A DNA stretch of 13,357 nucleotides from Candidatus Altimarinota bacterium (GCA_020630245.1 JAHDBZ010000029.1:1-13357), one strand, 5' to 3'; shown: positions 6,233-13,082, counted from the first letter of the stretch. Made by a program: numbers and translations. Notes: generated by a model from the sequence alone, not told the origin.

Positions 6233-8608
6233 ATGGCTATAGAATCCAGGCGGTTAGAACGTTCTACTCATGACGAATTGGACTCGTTGCGAGTTGAATT
6301 TGAACGTGAGACTCGCGATGTAGAGACAGGGGAGAGCCGGCGTGTCCAGATTGCCCGTAGTTACGAATTACCTGAGGCCGAGGTCGCCCAAGCCGAAGAA
6401 GAGCTAGAGGCGGCTCTGTCACGTTTGGATGCTGTAGAATATGACTACATCGTCGATAAAAAGTTTGAAACTCTTCCCATGGGGATGAAGGCGGCTTTGG
6501 TGCAACTTAATCAAAATTTCAGGACAGAATTTCCCGATGCGCCAGCTATGTGGGGCGTGTTGGAGGATTTGATCGACTCGGGTAATAATCTGACGCTCAA
6601 TGAGCTCACGCAATTTCTCGGCGTGGACCCAGGGCGAGAAAAGCTTGAGATCGGTGAGATTCGCTCTTTAAATCTGCTTTTGCAAGAGATTCAGTCTTTT
6701 GCAGACTCTGAAATCAAAGCCTACTTGCGAGAAAAAGATGAAAAGATTAACAACGACAGCTGGCTAACAGGCAAGATTGGTAATGGAATTTATCGCTGGT
6801 TAAATCCAGAAGGTGCTAAGCAGGGAAAAACTCTGGCAGATTGGATCAATTCCAAACCAAATAACCGAGCTACTGATTTACTACAAAAACAGGTAAAGCT
6901 TGCCGCCGGAGCCGTTAGAGGGGTTGAGCAAGGTGGGTTGGCGATTCTCAATCTCGTGACGGGTATCGATCTGAGCACACAGCATGATCTGCAAGCCAAA
7001 AAAGCCGAGCATGCGCAAATGAAGACGGTGCTTGCCGAGATGCGTGCTAATGGTGCGAGTCGAGCCGAAATAAAGGCCTATAAAGCGGAAATGAAAGCCT
7101 TTAAGAAAAAACATTTCCCGGGTCTGTTTGGGGGGCGCTGGAAGATGCCGCCGTGGATTTCCGGTACGGCGAAGGTGATTAAAGGAGCGGCTAAAATGGT
7201 CGTGAATTCAGAGTACCGAGAGAAAAAAATTAAAGGTATGCAGCGTTATTTCTATGAGATGCCGGATAGAACACGATTGCTCGTAAATAACGTGAAGCAA
7301 ACTTACAAGCGAGGAGGGATTGATGCGTTGATTTTTGATGCCGGTTCCATTGCCGGTGAGTTCGTTGTACCGGCGAGTATCGTTGGTAAAGGGGCTGGTA
7401 AGTTGTCCAAGGCTATACTTAAACGTAATGAAACTCATCGTAGCAATATGACGCAGGCAAATAGACAAGCTCTGCGGTACGAGCAAGCCGCTCGTTTACG
7501 GCAATCATTGGCCTCGCGTTCATTGCAGGCTCAGATGCAAGCGACACGTGATCTGACGATGACGATGGTCGGGCATACGACCCGTAAAGCGGCGAGTGGA
7601 ACACAGAAATTCCTAAAAAAGAAAACAGAGCTTGCCAATCGTGCTGAGGATTTTGTCCTTAATAAAGCTTTCAGTGGTAAGCGTAAACGGTTCATTAAAA
7701 AATTGAAAAAGACCGCGGAGGGAGCTTCTGAATCAAGTAAGGCTTTCCGTTACTTTAAAAGAACGCTTAAGAAAGGGGATTTAGACGATAAAGCCAAGCG
7801 CCCAGCGACGGATCCGACTGTACCACAAGGGAAGGGGCGTAATGAAAAACCAGAAATAAGTCAGAAAGACAGGGGATCCTACGGGGATGCTGCCAATAAT
7901 CGTCTCGAACGTATGAATGATCGAGATCGAGCCCTGTGGACGCAGGTCTTGCGAAACGCTGAAAAAATGAATCCAAAAGCACTTACAGACGCTCTGAATA
8001 TGCTGCAAAAATTACCACGTGGTGTGAGCCTGAGTCGGGTATTCGATGGTGGTTTCGTAATGAAGGTAGGGAATCCTCCAATTGATGCGATCGTTAATCT
8101 GCGTAAAGGGAAGATGTATCCAGCCAATTTAGACAAGACGGAAGCGCTCGGAGCCGATTACCTGTCTTTTTCGATTCGAGCCGAAAACATTGCCAAGGTG
8201 CAGTTCTCTTCAGCGTTAATTGAAGGAACGTACAAATCTTCAAACGAAGGCGTTTTTGAAGCCTTTAAGCGTATGAAGGTCGCGAATTTTGAAAACCGTC
8301 TTGAGCAACTTATTCCTTCACGGAATTTTGCGCTTATGAGTCCCGAAATGATGATGGGAACTCGCAACTTAATGCTCAACAATCCAAACATGGCCATCGA
8401 TGATATTTTTCAAAAATTGGGCTTGCTGACTCCCGATGGGAAACTCAAAGCCAATCTCACCGATAGTTCCGCTCGATTCGTGAATTTTCTACGGACAGAT
8501 GCCCGGATTGGTGTGAGAGCGGCCAATGATAATACGCCAGGCGTGAAGCCGGCCGTAGCATCGAATGATAATCTGCCAGATTTAGAGGCCGAGTTAGCGG
8601 CGGCTTAA
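6233..8608 (+). CDS. Unrecognised 791-aa protein, coiled-coil and basic regions
   Basis: I do not recognise this protein. There is no signal peptide. Residues 1-70 are strongly charged and probably coiled coil (VAQAEEELEAALSRLDAVEY). Residues 80-175 are helical. Two Gly/Ala-rich hydrophobic patches occur at 223-246 (AAGAVRGVEQGGLAILNL) and 360-390 (GGIDALIFDAGSIAGEFVVP, then ASIVGKGAGK). They are too polar or short for convincing membrane spans but could insert into or pack against a membrane. Residues 250-300 and 400-512 are Lys/Arg/Ala-rich helices (FLKKKTELANR, GKRKRFIKKLKK). Residues 513-550 are Pro/Lys-rich and disordered. Residues 551-757 look like a separate globular C-terminal domain (RVFDGGFVMKVGNPPIDAIV, then MSPEMMMGTRNLMLNNPNMA). 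The tail carries two NDN motifs. It is monocistronic, from a leaderless promoter. Its TAA overlaps the convergent gene's stop by 4 bases. Confidence 0.88.
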   Translation: MAIESRRLERSTHDELDSLRVEFERETRDVETGESRRVQIARSYELPEAEVAQAEEELEAALSRLDAVEYDYIVDKKFETLPMGMKAALVQLNQNFRTEFPDAPAMWGVLEDLIDSGNNLTLNELTQFLGVDPGREKLEIGEIRSLNLLLQEIQSFADSEIKAYLREKDEKINNDSWLTGKIGNGIYRWLNPEGAKQGKTLADWINSKPNNRATDLLQKQVKLAAGAVRGVEQGGLAILNLVTGIDLSTQHDLQAKKAEHAQMKTVLAEMRANGASRAEIKAYKAEMKAFKKKHFPGLFGGRWKMPPWISGTAKVIKGAAKMVVNSEYREKKIKGMQRYFYEMPDRTRLLVNNVKQTYKRGGIDALIFDAGSIAGEFVVPASIVGKGAGKLSKAILKRNETHRSNMTQANRQALRYEQAARLRQSLASRSLQAQMQATRDLTMTMVGHTTRKAASGTQKFLKKKTELANRAEDFVLNKAFSGKRKRFIKKLKKTAEGASESSKAFRYFKRTLKKGDLDDKAKRPATDPTVPQGKGRNEKPEISQKDRGSYGDAANNRLERMNDRDRALWTQVLRNAEKMNPKALTDALNMLQKLPRGVSLSRVFDGGFVMKVGNPPIDAIVNLRKGKMYPANLDKTEALGADYLSFSIRAENIAKVQFSSALIEGTYKSSNEGVFEAFKRMKVANFENRLEQLIPSRNFALMSPEMMMGTRNLMLNNPNMAIDDIFQKLGLLTPDGKLKANLTDSSARFVNFLRTDARIGVRAANDNTPGVKPAVASNDNLPDLEAELAAA

Positions 8609-9078
8609 CTGAATTTTTCTTCAGGGGCGATCATCGCCAAGATTCGAGTTTCTAATTCGACCAGGGCTTCTGCTAATTTTATAATTTTCTCCTTGTTGTC
8701 ATCGCTAACCTTTCCGACGATATTCGTTTTCGTGTCGACTACATTGTGCTCGAAAGTAATAACAGTCTGAATTCGAAGATGGTTATGTCTAATCTCCGTA
8801 CTGGCTCTTAGATGTGTGAGTGTGATCATGTAAGCGAAGGACTGTTCTGGTGAAATTTCTTTGGGACCTTTTCCATGGGCAATTTCTAACATCTCTCGAG
8901 GTGTTATGTTGCAGTCAAAAGCTTGATTGGTTTTGTCGCAAATTTTTTTGAAGTGATTTACCAGAGGGCTATTGGGGACCTGAATCTCAAAATCTAAAAA
9001 ATTTAAAATTTCGTCCACGGATTGGCAGACGTATTGATTGGATATATCAAGTTCAAAGAGTTCTAATCCACTATTCAT
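8605..9078 (-). CDS. Unrecognised 157-aa protein divergent from glyS
   Basis: I do not recognise this protein. It has no signal peptide or membrane segment and is probably cytoplasmic. The N-terminal half mixes acidic and hydrophobic residues (LELFELDISNQYVCQSVDEI) with a Cys pair at roughly 46 and 56. The middle carries REMLEIAHGKGPKEISPEQ and a beta-like stretch (HLRIQTVITFEHNVVDTKT). It ends in a probable helix (IIKLAEALVELETRILAMI). The segment around TLTHLRASTEIRHNHLR is His/Arg-rich. Two ATGs are possible, at 9084 and 9078. I prefer 9078 because the only good promoter here would start transcription at about 9079, downstream of the first ATG; the longer form is 159 aa. It shares a 75-base control region with glyS and overlaps the 791-aa gene's stop codon tail to tail. 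Function is unknown. Confidence 0.75.
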   Translation of the reverse strand: MNSGLELFELDISNQYVCQSVDEILNFLDFEIQVPNSPLVNHFKKICDKTNQAFDCNITPREMLEIAHGKGPKEISPEQSFAYMITLTHLRASTEIRHNHLRIQTVITFEHNVVDTKTNIVGKVSDDNKEKIIKLAEALVELETRILAMIAPEEKFS

Positions 9079-9085
9079 CAACATT

Positions 9086-9114
9086 TTAATAGCACTAATT
9101 GATTAAAAAGTAAA
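9086..9114 (-). promoter_or_regulatory. Promoter of the 157-aa gene, near-leaderless
   Basis: On the minus strand TTTACT (9114-9109) and TATTAA (9091-9086) are 17 bases apart, each 4 of 6 to consensus. The predicted start is about 9079, one base before the ATG at 9078. It lies beside the divergent glyS promoter without overlapping it. Confidence 0.4.
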
Positions 9115-9118
9115 CCCA

Positions 9119-9146
9119 TTGCCACCTCTCTCTTACTCCGTAAAAT
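9119..9146 (+). promoter_or_regulatory. Promoter of glyS, leaderless layout
   Basis: TTGCCA (9119-9124, 5 of 6) and TAAAAT (9141-9146, 5 of 6) are separated by 16 bases. The predicted start is 9153-9154, on or one base before the ATG at 9154. This favours that ATG over the alternative at 9163 (M4). No T-box or other leader is possible with this layout. Confidence 0.7.
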
Positions 9147-9153
9147 CTTCACG

Positions 9154-10521
9154 ATGACAACAATGGATCAAATTACGGCACTGTGTAAGCGACGCGGGTT
9201 TATTTATCCAGGATCTGAGATCTATGGAGGTTTTGCCAATTCGTATACCTATGGACCGTACGGAACCCAGTTGAAAAAAAATATTAAAAATCTGTGGTGG
9301 TCTATGTTTGTGGAGCGTCGCGAAGACATGGTGGGTATCGATGGCCCAATATTGCTACATCCCAAGACCTGGAAAGCTTCGGGGCACGTTGACACCTTTA
9401 ATGACCCGATGGTTGACTGTAAAAATTGTAATGCTCGGCATCGAGCAGATCATTTAGTTGAATCCAAATTAGATGGGAGTGCTGATGGTTGGAGTCTGGA
9501 AAAATTGAGTAATTTTATTGAACAAGAACAAATAAAATGTCCAAAATGTGGGCAGCGAGAATTTACCGACGCGCGTCAGTTTAATCTCATGTTTCAGACA
9601 CAAATGGCTAAGACTGGCTCTGATTCCACCGCCTATTTGAGGCCAGAGACGGCGCAAGCAATTTTTACTGAGTATAAAAATGTTATTGATACTATGAGGG
9701 TGAAAGTTCCCTTTGGTATTGGGCAGATAGGTAAGGCATTTCGAAATGAAATTACACCAGGAAATTTCATTTTTCGAGTACTGGAGTTTGAGCAAATGGA
9801 GATCGAATACTTTGTTCACCCGGATCAATGGCGCGAGCATTTTGATGCTTGGGTAGCACTCATGTATGACTGGTGTGAAATAATCGGACTAGATCGTGAA
9901 AAAATTCATGAATTAGATGTAGAAGGAGACGCTCTTGCACATTATTCCAAGAAAACCATTGATTTTGAGTATGAGTTTCCGTTTGGAATCAAAGAACTCT
10001 ATGGTTGTGCTTATCGTACGGATTTTGATCTATCAAATCATGAGCGAGAGTCTGGTAAAAAGCTCAAATGGCGAGATCCAGCTACAAATGAAGAATACAC
10101 ACCACATGTAGTGGAGCCGACTTTTGGTGTCGATCGGACAGTCTTGGCAGTGCTCAGTGAAGCCTACCAGGAAGAGGCGCTTGAAGATGGCTCTGCTCGC
10201 ACTGTTTTAAAACTGAAACCGGTGATGTCACCCGTCAAAGTTGCCGTGCTTCCACTGATGAAAAAAGATGGTCTGCCGGAAAAGGCTCGAGAGGTGTTAG
10301 CCTTAGTACAGGCTTTCGGAAACTGTGAATATGATCAGTCTGGAAATGTTGGGAAACGTTACCGACGACAGGATGAGATCGGTACGCCAGTCTGCGTAAC
10401 GATTGATTACGAATCACTCGATGATCAAGCCGTTACCGTGCGAGATCGAGATACGATGGCACAGGAACGGGTGAAGATCGATGACTTAGTGTCGTATTTG
10501 CGAGAAAAGTACTTTTTGTAG
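9154..10521 (+). CDS. glyS: Glycyl-tRNA synthetase, single-chain class II type
   Basis: This enzyme charges tRNA-Gly with glycine using ATP in the cytoplasm. It is the alpha-2 (GlyQS/eukaryote-like) class II form, not the alpha2-beta2 form. Markers in order: GFIYPGSEIYGGFANSYTYG at residues 15-34; DGPILLHPKTWKASGHVDTF; a zinc-ribbon-like insert with CKNC (C89, C92) and CPKC (C129, C132); the motif-2 region TAYLRPETAQAIF and GKAFRNEITPGNFIFRVLEF; KELYGCAYRTDFDLSNH; and motif 3 in VEPTFGVDRTVLAVL. The C-terminal ~100 residues (VAVLPLMKKDGL to YLREKYFL) are the anticodon-binding domain. At 455 aa it is full length for the compact bacterial form. It starts at the ATG at 9154, which a leaderless promoter supports, and ends before a structured 227-base spacer. 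It is a single-copy essential enzyme in family members generally. Confidence 0.98.
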   Translation: MTTMDQITALCKRRGFIYPGSEIYGGFANSYTYGPYGTQLKKNIKNLWWSMFVERREDMVGIDGPILLHPKTWKASGHVDTFNDPMVDCKNCNARHRADHLVESKLDGSADGWSLEKLSNFIEQEQIKCPKCGQREFTDARQFNLMFQTQMAKTGSDSTAYLRPETAQAIFTEYKNVIDTMRVKVPFGIGQIGKAFRNEITPGNFIFRVLEFEQMEIEYFVHPDQWREHFDAWVALMYDWCEIIGLDREKIHELDVEGDALAHYSKKTIDFEYEFPFGIKELYGCAYRTDFDLSNHERESGKKLKWRDPATNEEYTPHVVEPTFGVDRTVLAVLSEAYQEEALEDGSARTVLKLKPVMSPVKVAVLPLMKKDGLPEKAREVLALVQAFGNCEYDQSGNVGKRYRRQDEIGTPVCVTIDYESLDDQAVTVRDRDTMAQERVKIDDLVSYLREKYFL

Positions 10522-10531
10522 AGGCCGCTTA

Positions 10532-10563
10532 TTCATTTTCTTTGCTTATCCAAAGAAAACGAA
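10532..10563. repeat. Imperfect palindrome after glyS (TTTTCTTTG / CAAAGAAAA)
   Basis: TTTTCTTTG (10536-10544) and CAAAGAAAA (10551-10559) are exact reverse complements around a 6-base loop. After one A/C mismatch the stem extends by TTC/GAA to 12 pairs. It is followed by CGAACCAAAAGAAAGG. No T-tract follows, so it is not a standard terminator on the plus strand. From memory, the minus-strand reading (CTTTTGGTTCGTTTTCTTTG) resembles an intergenic motif found in many bacterial genomes. Confidence 0.7.
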
Positions 10564-10601
10564 CCAAAAGAAAGGACACCCCGTTAGCCGAATTTCTAAA
10601 T

Positions 10602-10702
10602 TAAAATGATTCATTCTCTAAATAACAAAAACTCGTTATTACTGTGTAATAACTCAGACAGTTTGTCATTTTAGCGAGAACCTCATCAAATAATTTAGAG
10701 AA
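10602..10702. repeat. Nested inverted repeats in the glyS-DUF1653 spacer
   Basis: GTTATTAC (10635-10642) pairs exactly with GTAATAAC (10646-10653) around TGT. The same GTTATT can instead pair with AATAAC at 10621-10626. Outside these, TTCTCTAAAT (10614-10623) pairs with ATTTAGAGAA (10693-10702), and TAAAATGA (10602-10609) with TCATTTTA (10666-10673). The last two pairings interleave, so they are alternatives or a pseudoknot. This is the densest pairing potential outside genes in the window, though AT-richness raises the chance rate. Confidence 0.5.
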
Positions 10703-10731
10703 ATTAGTCTAGAGGGGACAATTTAGATCAT

Positions 10732-10737
10732 TATAAC
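10732..10737 (+). promoter_or_regulatory. -10-like box before the DUF1653 gene
   Basis: TATAAC matches 5 of 6 -10 positions and would start transcription near 10744, about 5 nt before the ATG. No convincing -35 lies 16-18 bases upstream, so it is weak or needs help. Three ACATT copies at exact 8-base spacing (10736, 10744, 10752) span this box to the start codon. Confidence 0.4.
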
Positions 10738-10748
10738 ATTGCAACATT

Positions 10749-10967
10749 ATGACATTACCTTTAGGGATCTATCAGCATTACAAAGGGCCGCTCTATGAGG
10801 TGCTGGATGTCTGCCTGCATACCGAGACAGAAGAGTTAATGGTCTACTACAAACCCGTGCAAAAAACACAGACGTTTGTACGACCTTTGGCGATGTTTCA
10901 AGAGATGATAAAAACCGAAGACGGGGTCCGTCCTCGGTTTGAATTTATGAGTGATTTAGAAGTGTGA
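10749..10967 (+). CDS. DUF1653 family protein
   Basis: A 72-aa protein whose pattern matches DUF1653: GIYQHYKGPLYEVLDVCLHT at residues 6-25, TEELMVYYKP at 27-36, TFVRPLAMFQEMI at 42-54 and RPRFEFM near the end. The family is small, widespread in bacteria and of unknown biochemical function; predicted structures are compact beta barrels. The length is normal for a stand-alone member, so it is complete. The ATG at 10749 begins right before the conserved block, leaving no room for a later start. It ends in TGA, the only TGA stop among the complete genes here. One base separates its stop from that of the convergent TSP3 gene. It could be co-regulated with glyS by read-through, but a -10-like box sits just upstream. 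Confidence 0.93.
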   Translation: MTLPLGIYQHYKGPLYEVLDVCLHTETEELMVYYKPVQKTQTFVRPLAMFQEMIKTEDGVRPRFEFMSDLEV

Positions 10968-10968
10968 G

Positions 10969-12885
10969 TTATTTCTTCTTAGCTTTCTTCTTGGATTTCT
11001 TTTTCTTCTTCTTTTTACCTGCAGCCACGTTTTTCATTTGGTAGTACGCCCGTATAAAGCTGATCAGGGCCAATACCAACGCGATGATCAATAACGCAAT
11101 GTTGAGTTTGGCAGAGAGCTCTAATACGAGATCTTTAAACCATGGAGTTTTCCAGAACATGACCGGACTCCGCTGCATTAGCACGCTTACATTTTTATTC
11201 GGATTGATGGTTCTAGTTTCAGTGTCTCCTGCGACTTTGAAGCGTTCACTTGGATCACTTTCACTCGTTTTGATGAGTTCCGGATTGAGTTCAAATATCT
11301 TTTGTTTGGCATTACTTTGCTGCAGGGTTGTCCGTTCTAGGATGAATTCCACATAATCATTACGACCATCGTTATCACTGTCCCATTTAGTTGGGTCGCT
11401 GCCGGCATTGACTTCGAACTCGTCGTCGAGCCCATCGCCATCCGTATCAACTTTCAGAGGATCACTGCCTTTGTCAGCTTCTTGCCCGTCAAGTAGTCCA
11501 TCACCATCAGAATCTGGATTGAGGGGGTCGGTTCCCATGTCGATTTCGTCTCGATCAGACAGACCATCGTTGTCATCATCTGGATCCAGATTGTCCCCTA
11601 CACCACTATTATCAGAGTCTCGACTTTCTCGTGGGTCGAGTGGGAATTTGTCAGTTTTATCCCAAATTCCGTCACCATCAGTGTCACCAAGCCTTGGATT
11701 GGTCCCGAGTTTTACTTCGTCACCATCTGTCACGCCATCACGATCAGTATCTGGGTTGAATGGATTCGTGCGATGTTTCGGTTCTAATTCGTCTCTCAGA
11801 CCATCATTATCGTCGTCGTGATCGACGTTGTCGCCTTTTCCGTCTCCATCACTATCGACTACTTCATAAGCATTTGTAGGGAACTGATCGAGTGAGTCAC
11901 TCACCCCATCACCATCTGTGTCGGGGCGTTTTGGATCGGTGCCGAGACTGAGTTCATCTACATCGAGTAATCCATCATTGTCGTCATCCGGGTCGGCATT
12001 ATCTCCAATGCCATCGTTGTCGGTGTCGACTTGTTCGGTAGGGTCGAGAGGAAGCTGATCTAGTGAATCGTTTATCCCATCATTATCAGTGTCATCGTCT
12101 TCAGGGTCAGTACCTTCACTGCGTTCATCCTCATTGGATACTCCATCATTATCGAGGTCAGGATCTTGGGTCTGATCACCGAGCCCGTCGCCGTCAAAAT
12201 CACTATTCTCATCTCTGTCGAGAGGGAATTCATCCTCTTTGTCTCGCACTCCATCATTATCAGTGTCGACGTCTAGAGGATCGGTGCCAAGTGCTATTTC
12301 CTCAAAATCGTAAAGGCCATCATTGTCGTCATCACCGTCGGCATTGTTTCCCTGGCCATCGCCATCACTGTCAGCCCATTCGCTACTATCGTTTGGGAAC
12401 TCGTCGTTTAGATCTGATACATTATCGTTATCATCATCCGGATCTTCGTAATCATAGAGACCATCACCTTCAGAATCGGTGTCTACGATCATTAACATCT
12501 GAGCTCTTTCTACGAAAAGACTGTCTTCGTACCAAGATTGTTCAGTAACCAGAGCCTCGATATTCATCGGGCGTGATTCAAACATCGTGATATCGGCCCA
12601 GATGAGATCTTCTCTATCCGGCCGGATATAAACAGGAACATTTAATTTGTAAATCTGAAGAGTTTCGATATCGCGGAACGTTACGAAACCGCGGAAATCT
12701 TCATTACTTTCACTGATCGAACGGAAGTAAACCCGGAATGAAGTTCCTTCCGGCGTAATAGGAGTACTTTGTAGTTGATTGACTCGATCACTGTCTCGCA
12801 CAAAGAGCTCAGAGTAGATCTGAGCCTGGGCGGTACTCGCGCTCAAGAGGAGGCCGAAAACCAATAATCCAAGGAGTTTTTTCAT
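10969..12885 (-). CDS. Thrombospondin type 3 repeat surface protein, C-terminal anchor
   Basis: 638 aa from the ATG at 12885; a TTG three bases earlier is not a likely start. Residues 1-21 are a signal peptide ending TAQA. Residues 22-134 look beta-rich (GTSFRVYFRSISES, LNVPVYIRPDREDLIWADI) and may be a small adhesion-type domain. Residues 135-514 hold 20 aspartate loops of the DTDNDG/DSDGDG type, with DPDDDNDGLxD and GTDP spacers; these are TSP3 calcium-binding repeats that form a calcium-stiffened rod. Residues 515-590 are a spacer. Residues 594-615 are a transmembrane helix (LNIALLIIALVLALISFI). The tail is almost pure lysine (AAGKKKKKKKSKKKAKKK), fixing an inside C-terminus, so the rod faces outward. 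It converges on the DUF1653 gene with one base between stops. Likely an adhesin or envelope spacer; the partner is unknown. Confidence 0.94.
   Translation of the reverse strand: MKKLLGLLVFGLLLSASTAQAQIYSELFVRDSDRVNQLQSTPITPEGTSFRVYFRSISESNEDFRGFVTFRDIETLQIYKLNVPVYIRPDREDLIWADITMFESRPMNIEALVTEQSWYEDSLFVERAQMLMIVDTDSEGDGLYDYEDPDDDNDNVSDLNDEFPNDSSEWADSDGDGQGNNADGDDDNDGLYDFEEIALGTDPLDVDTDNDGVRDKEDEFPLDRDENSDFDGDGLGDQTQDPDLDNDGVSNEDERSEGTDPEDDDTDNDGINDSLDQLPLDPTEQVDTDNDGIGDNADPDDDNDGLLDVDELSLGTDPKRPDTDGDGVSDSLDQFPTNAYEVVDSDGDGKGDNVDHDDDNDGLRDELEPKHRTNPFNPDTDRDGVTDGDEVKLGTNPRLGDTDGDGIWDKTDKFPLDPRESRDSDNSGVGDNLDPDDDNDGLSDRDEIDMGTDPLNPDSDGDGLLDGQEADKGSDPLKVDTDGDGLDDEFEVNAGSDPTKWDSDNDGRNDYVEFILERTTLQQSNAKQKIFELNPELIKTSESDPSERFKVAGDTETRTINPNKNVSVLMQRSPVMFWKTPWFKDLVLELSAKLNIALLIIALVLALISFIRAYYQMKNVAAGKKKKKKKSKKKAKKK
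11344..12483 (-). repeat. Coding tandem repeats for the TSP3 calcium-loop array
   Basis: The DNA encodes 20 aspartate-rich loops, visible on the plus strand as recurring 'catcatt/atcgtc/atcagtgtc' blocks. Three loops plus spacers make a super-unit of about 57 residues (171 bases): loop, NxDPDDDNDGL loop, GTDP spacer, DTDNDGV loop, FPLDPxE. At least three consecutive copies measure 57, 58 and 57 residues, followed by two longer versions. Confidence 0.9.
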
Positions 12886-12903
12886 CAAAAAAATTTAGTC
12901 TCT

Positions 12904-12909
12904 ATTATG
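12904..12909 (-). promoter_or_regulatory. -10-like box of the TSP3 gene
   Basis: On the minus strand CATAAT (12909-12904) matches 5 of 6 -10 positions. The start would fall near 12897, giving a leader of about 12 nt (AGAC...TTTTTTTG) with no Shine-Dalgarno. The best -35 (TTGCGA, 12934-12929) is 19 bases away, so the promoter is not optimal. Confidence 0.4.
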
Positions 12910-12959
12910 TTAGGACATTCTGTTTGATTCGCAAAGGGAGATTGTATCGGATAAAACCT

Positions 12960-12987
12960 TAGACATTTCTGATTTTACTCATACAAT
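12960..12987 (+). promoter_or_regulatory. Promoter of the tRNA-Cys/tRNA-Leu unit
   Basis: TAGACA (12960-12965, 5 of 6) and TACAAT (12982-12987, 5 of 6) are 16 bases apart. Transcription would start near 12994, some 15 bases before the mature 5' end of tRNA-Cys. No other promoter lies between the two tRNAs, so they are probably one precursor. Confidence 0.6.
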
Positions 12988-13008
12988 CTCGGACGCTCAC
13001 TCAACAAC

Positions 13009-13082
13009 GGCGCTATGGCGGAGTGGTTACGCAGAGGCCTGCAAAGCCTTGTACCCCGGTTCGATCCCGGGTGGCGCCTCCA
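13009..13082 (+). tRNA. tRNA-Cys (GCA)
   Basis: The 74-base cloverleaf includes an encoded CCA. The acceptor stem pairs GGCGCTA with TGGCGCC. The anticodon stem is GAGGC/GCCTT with loop CTGCAAA, giving anticodon GCA. The T arm is CCCGG-TTCGATC-CCGGG. The discriminator base is T (U73), a known cysteine identity element. It carries cysteine to UGC/UGU codons. Confidence 0.97.

Larger units (their letters stand above)
10522..10748. other. 227-base spacer with hairpins, no gene seen
   Basis: No reading frame of note lies here. The spacer carries a 9-12 bp hairpin just after glyS (10532-10563), an 8-bp hairpin with a 3-base loop (10635-10653) and longer inverted repeats enclosing it (10602-10702). 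It ends with a -10-like TATAAC at 10732-10737 before the DUF1653 gene. It could be a glyS 3' region, a small RNA, or a control region for the downstream gene. No canonical GC-stem plus T-tract terminator is visible. Confidence 0.6.

Noticed and set aside
9154..9420. T-box or other leader control of glyS
   Set aside because: The promoter sits so close that the message should begin at the ATG, leaving no room for a leader RNA.
10536..10559. Hairpin after glyS as a standard terminator
   Set aside because: The stem is AT-rich and no T-tract follows on the plus strand.
10965..10967. UGA recoded as glycine (Gracilibacteria-type code)
   Set aside because: About 3,500 codons contain no in-frame TGA, and glycine in glyS motifs is always GGN; a recoded genome should show TGA inside genes.
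11408..12548. Long plus-strand frames (11408-11821 Ser/Pro-rich; 12063-12548 His/Arg-rich)
   Set aside because: They are antisense shadows of the TSP3 repeat array; their odd composition mirrors Asp/Gly/Asn codons on the other strand.
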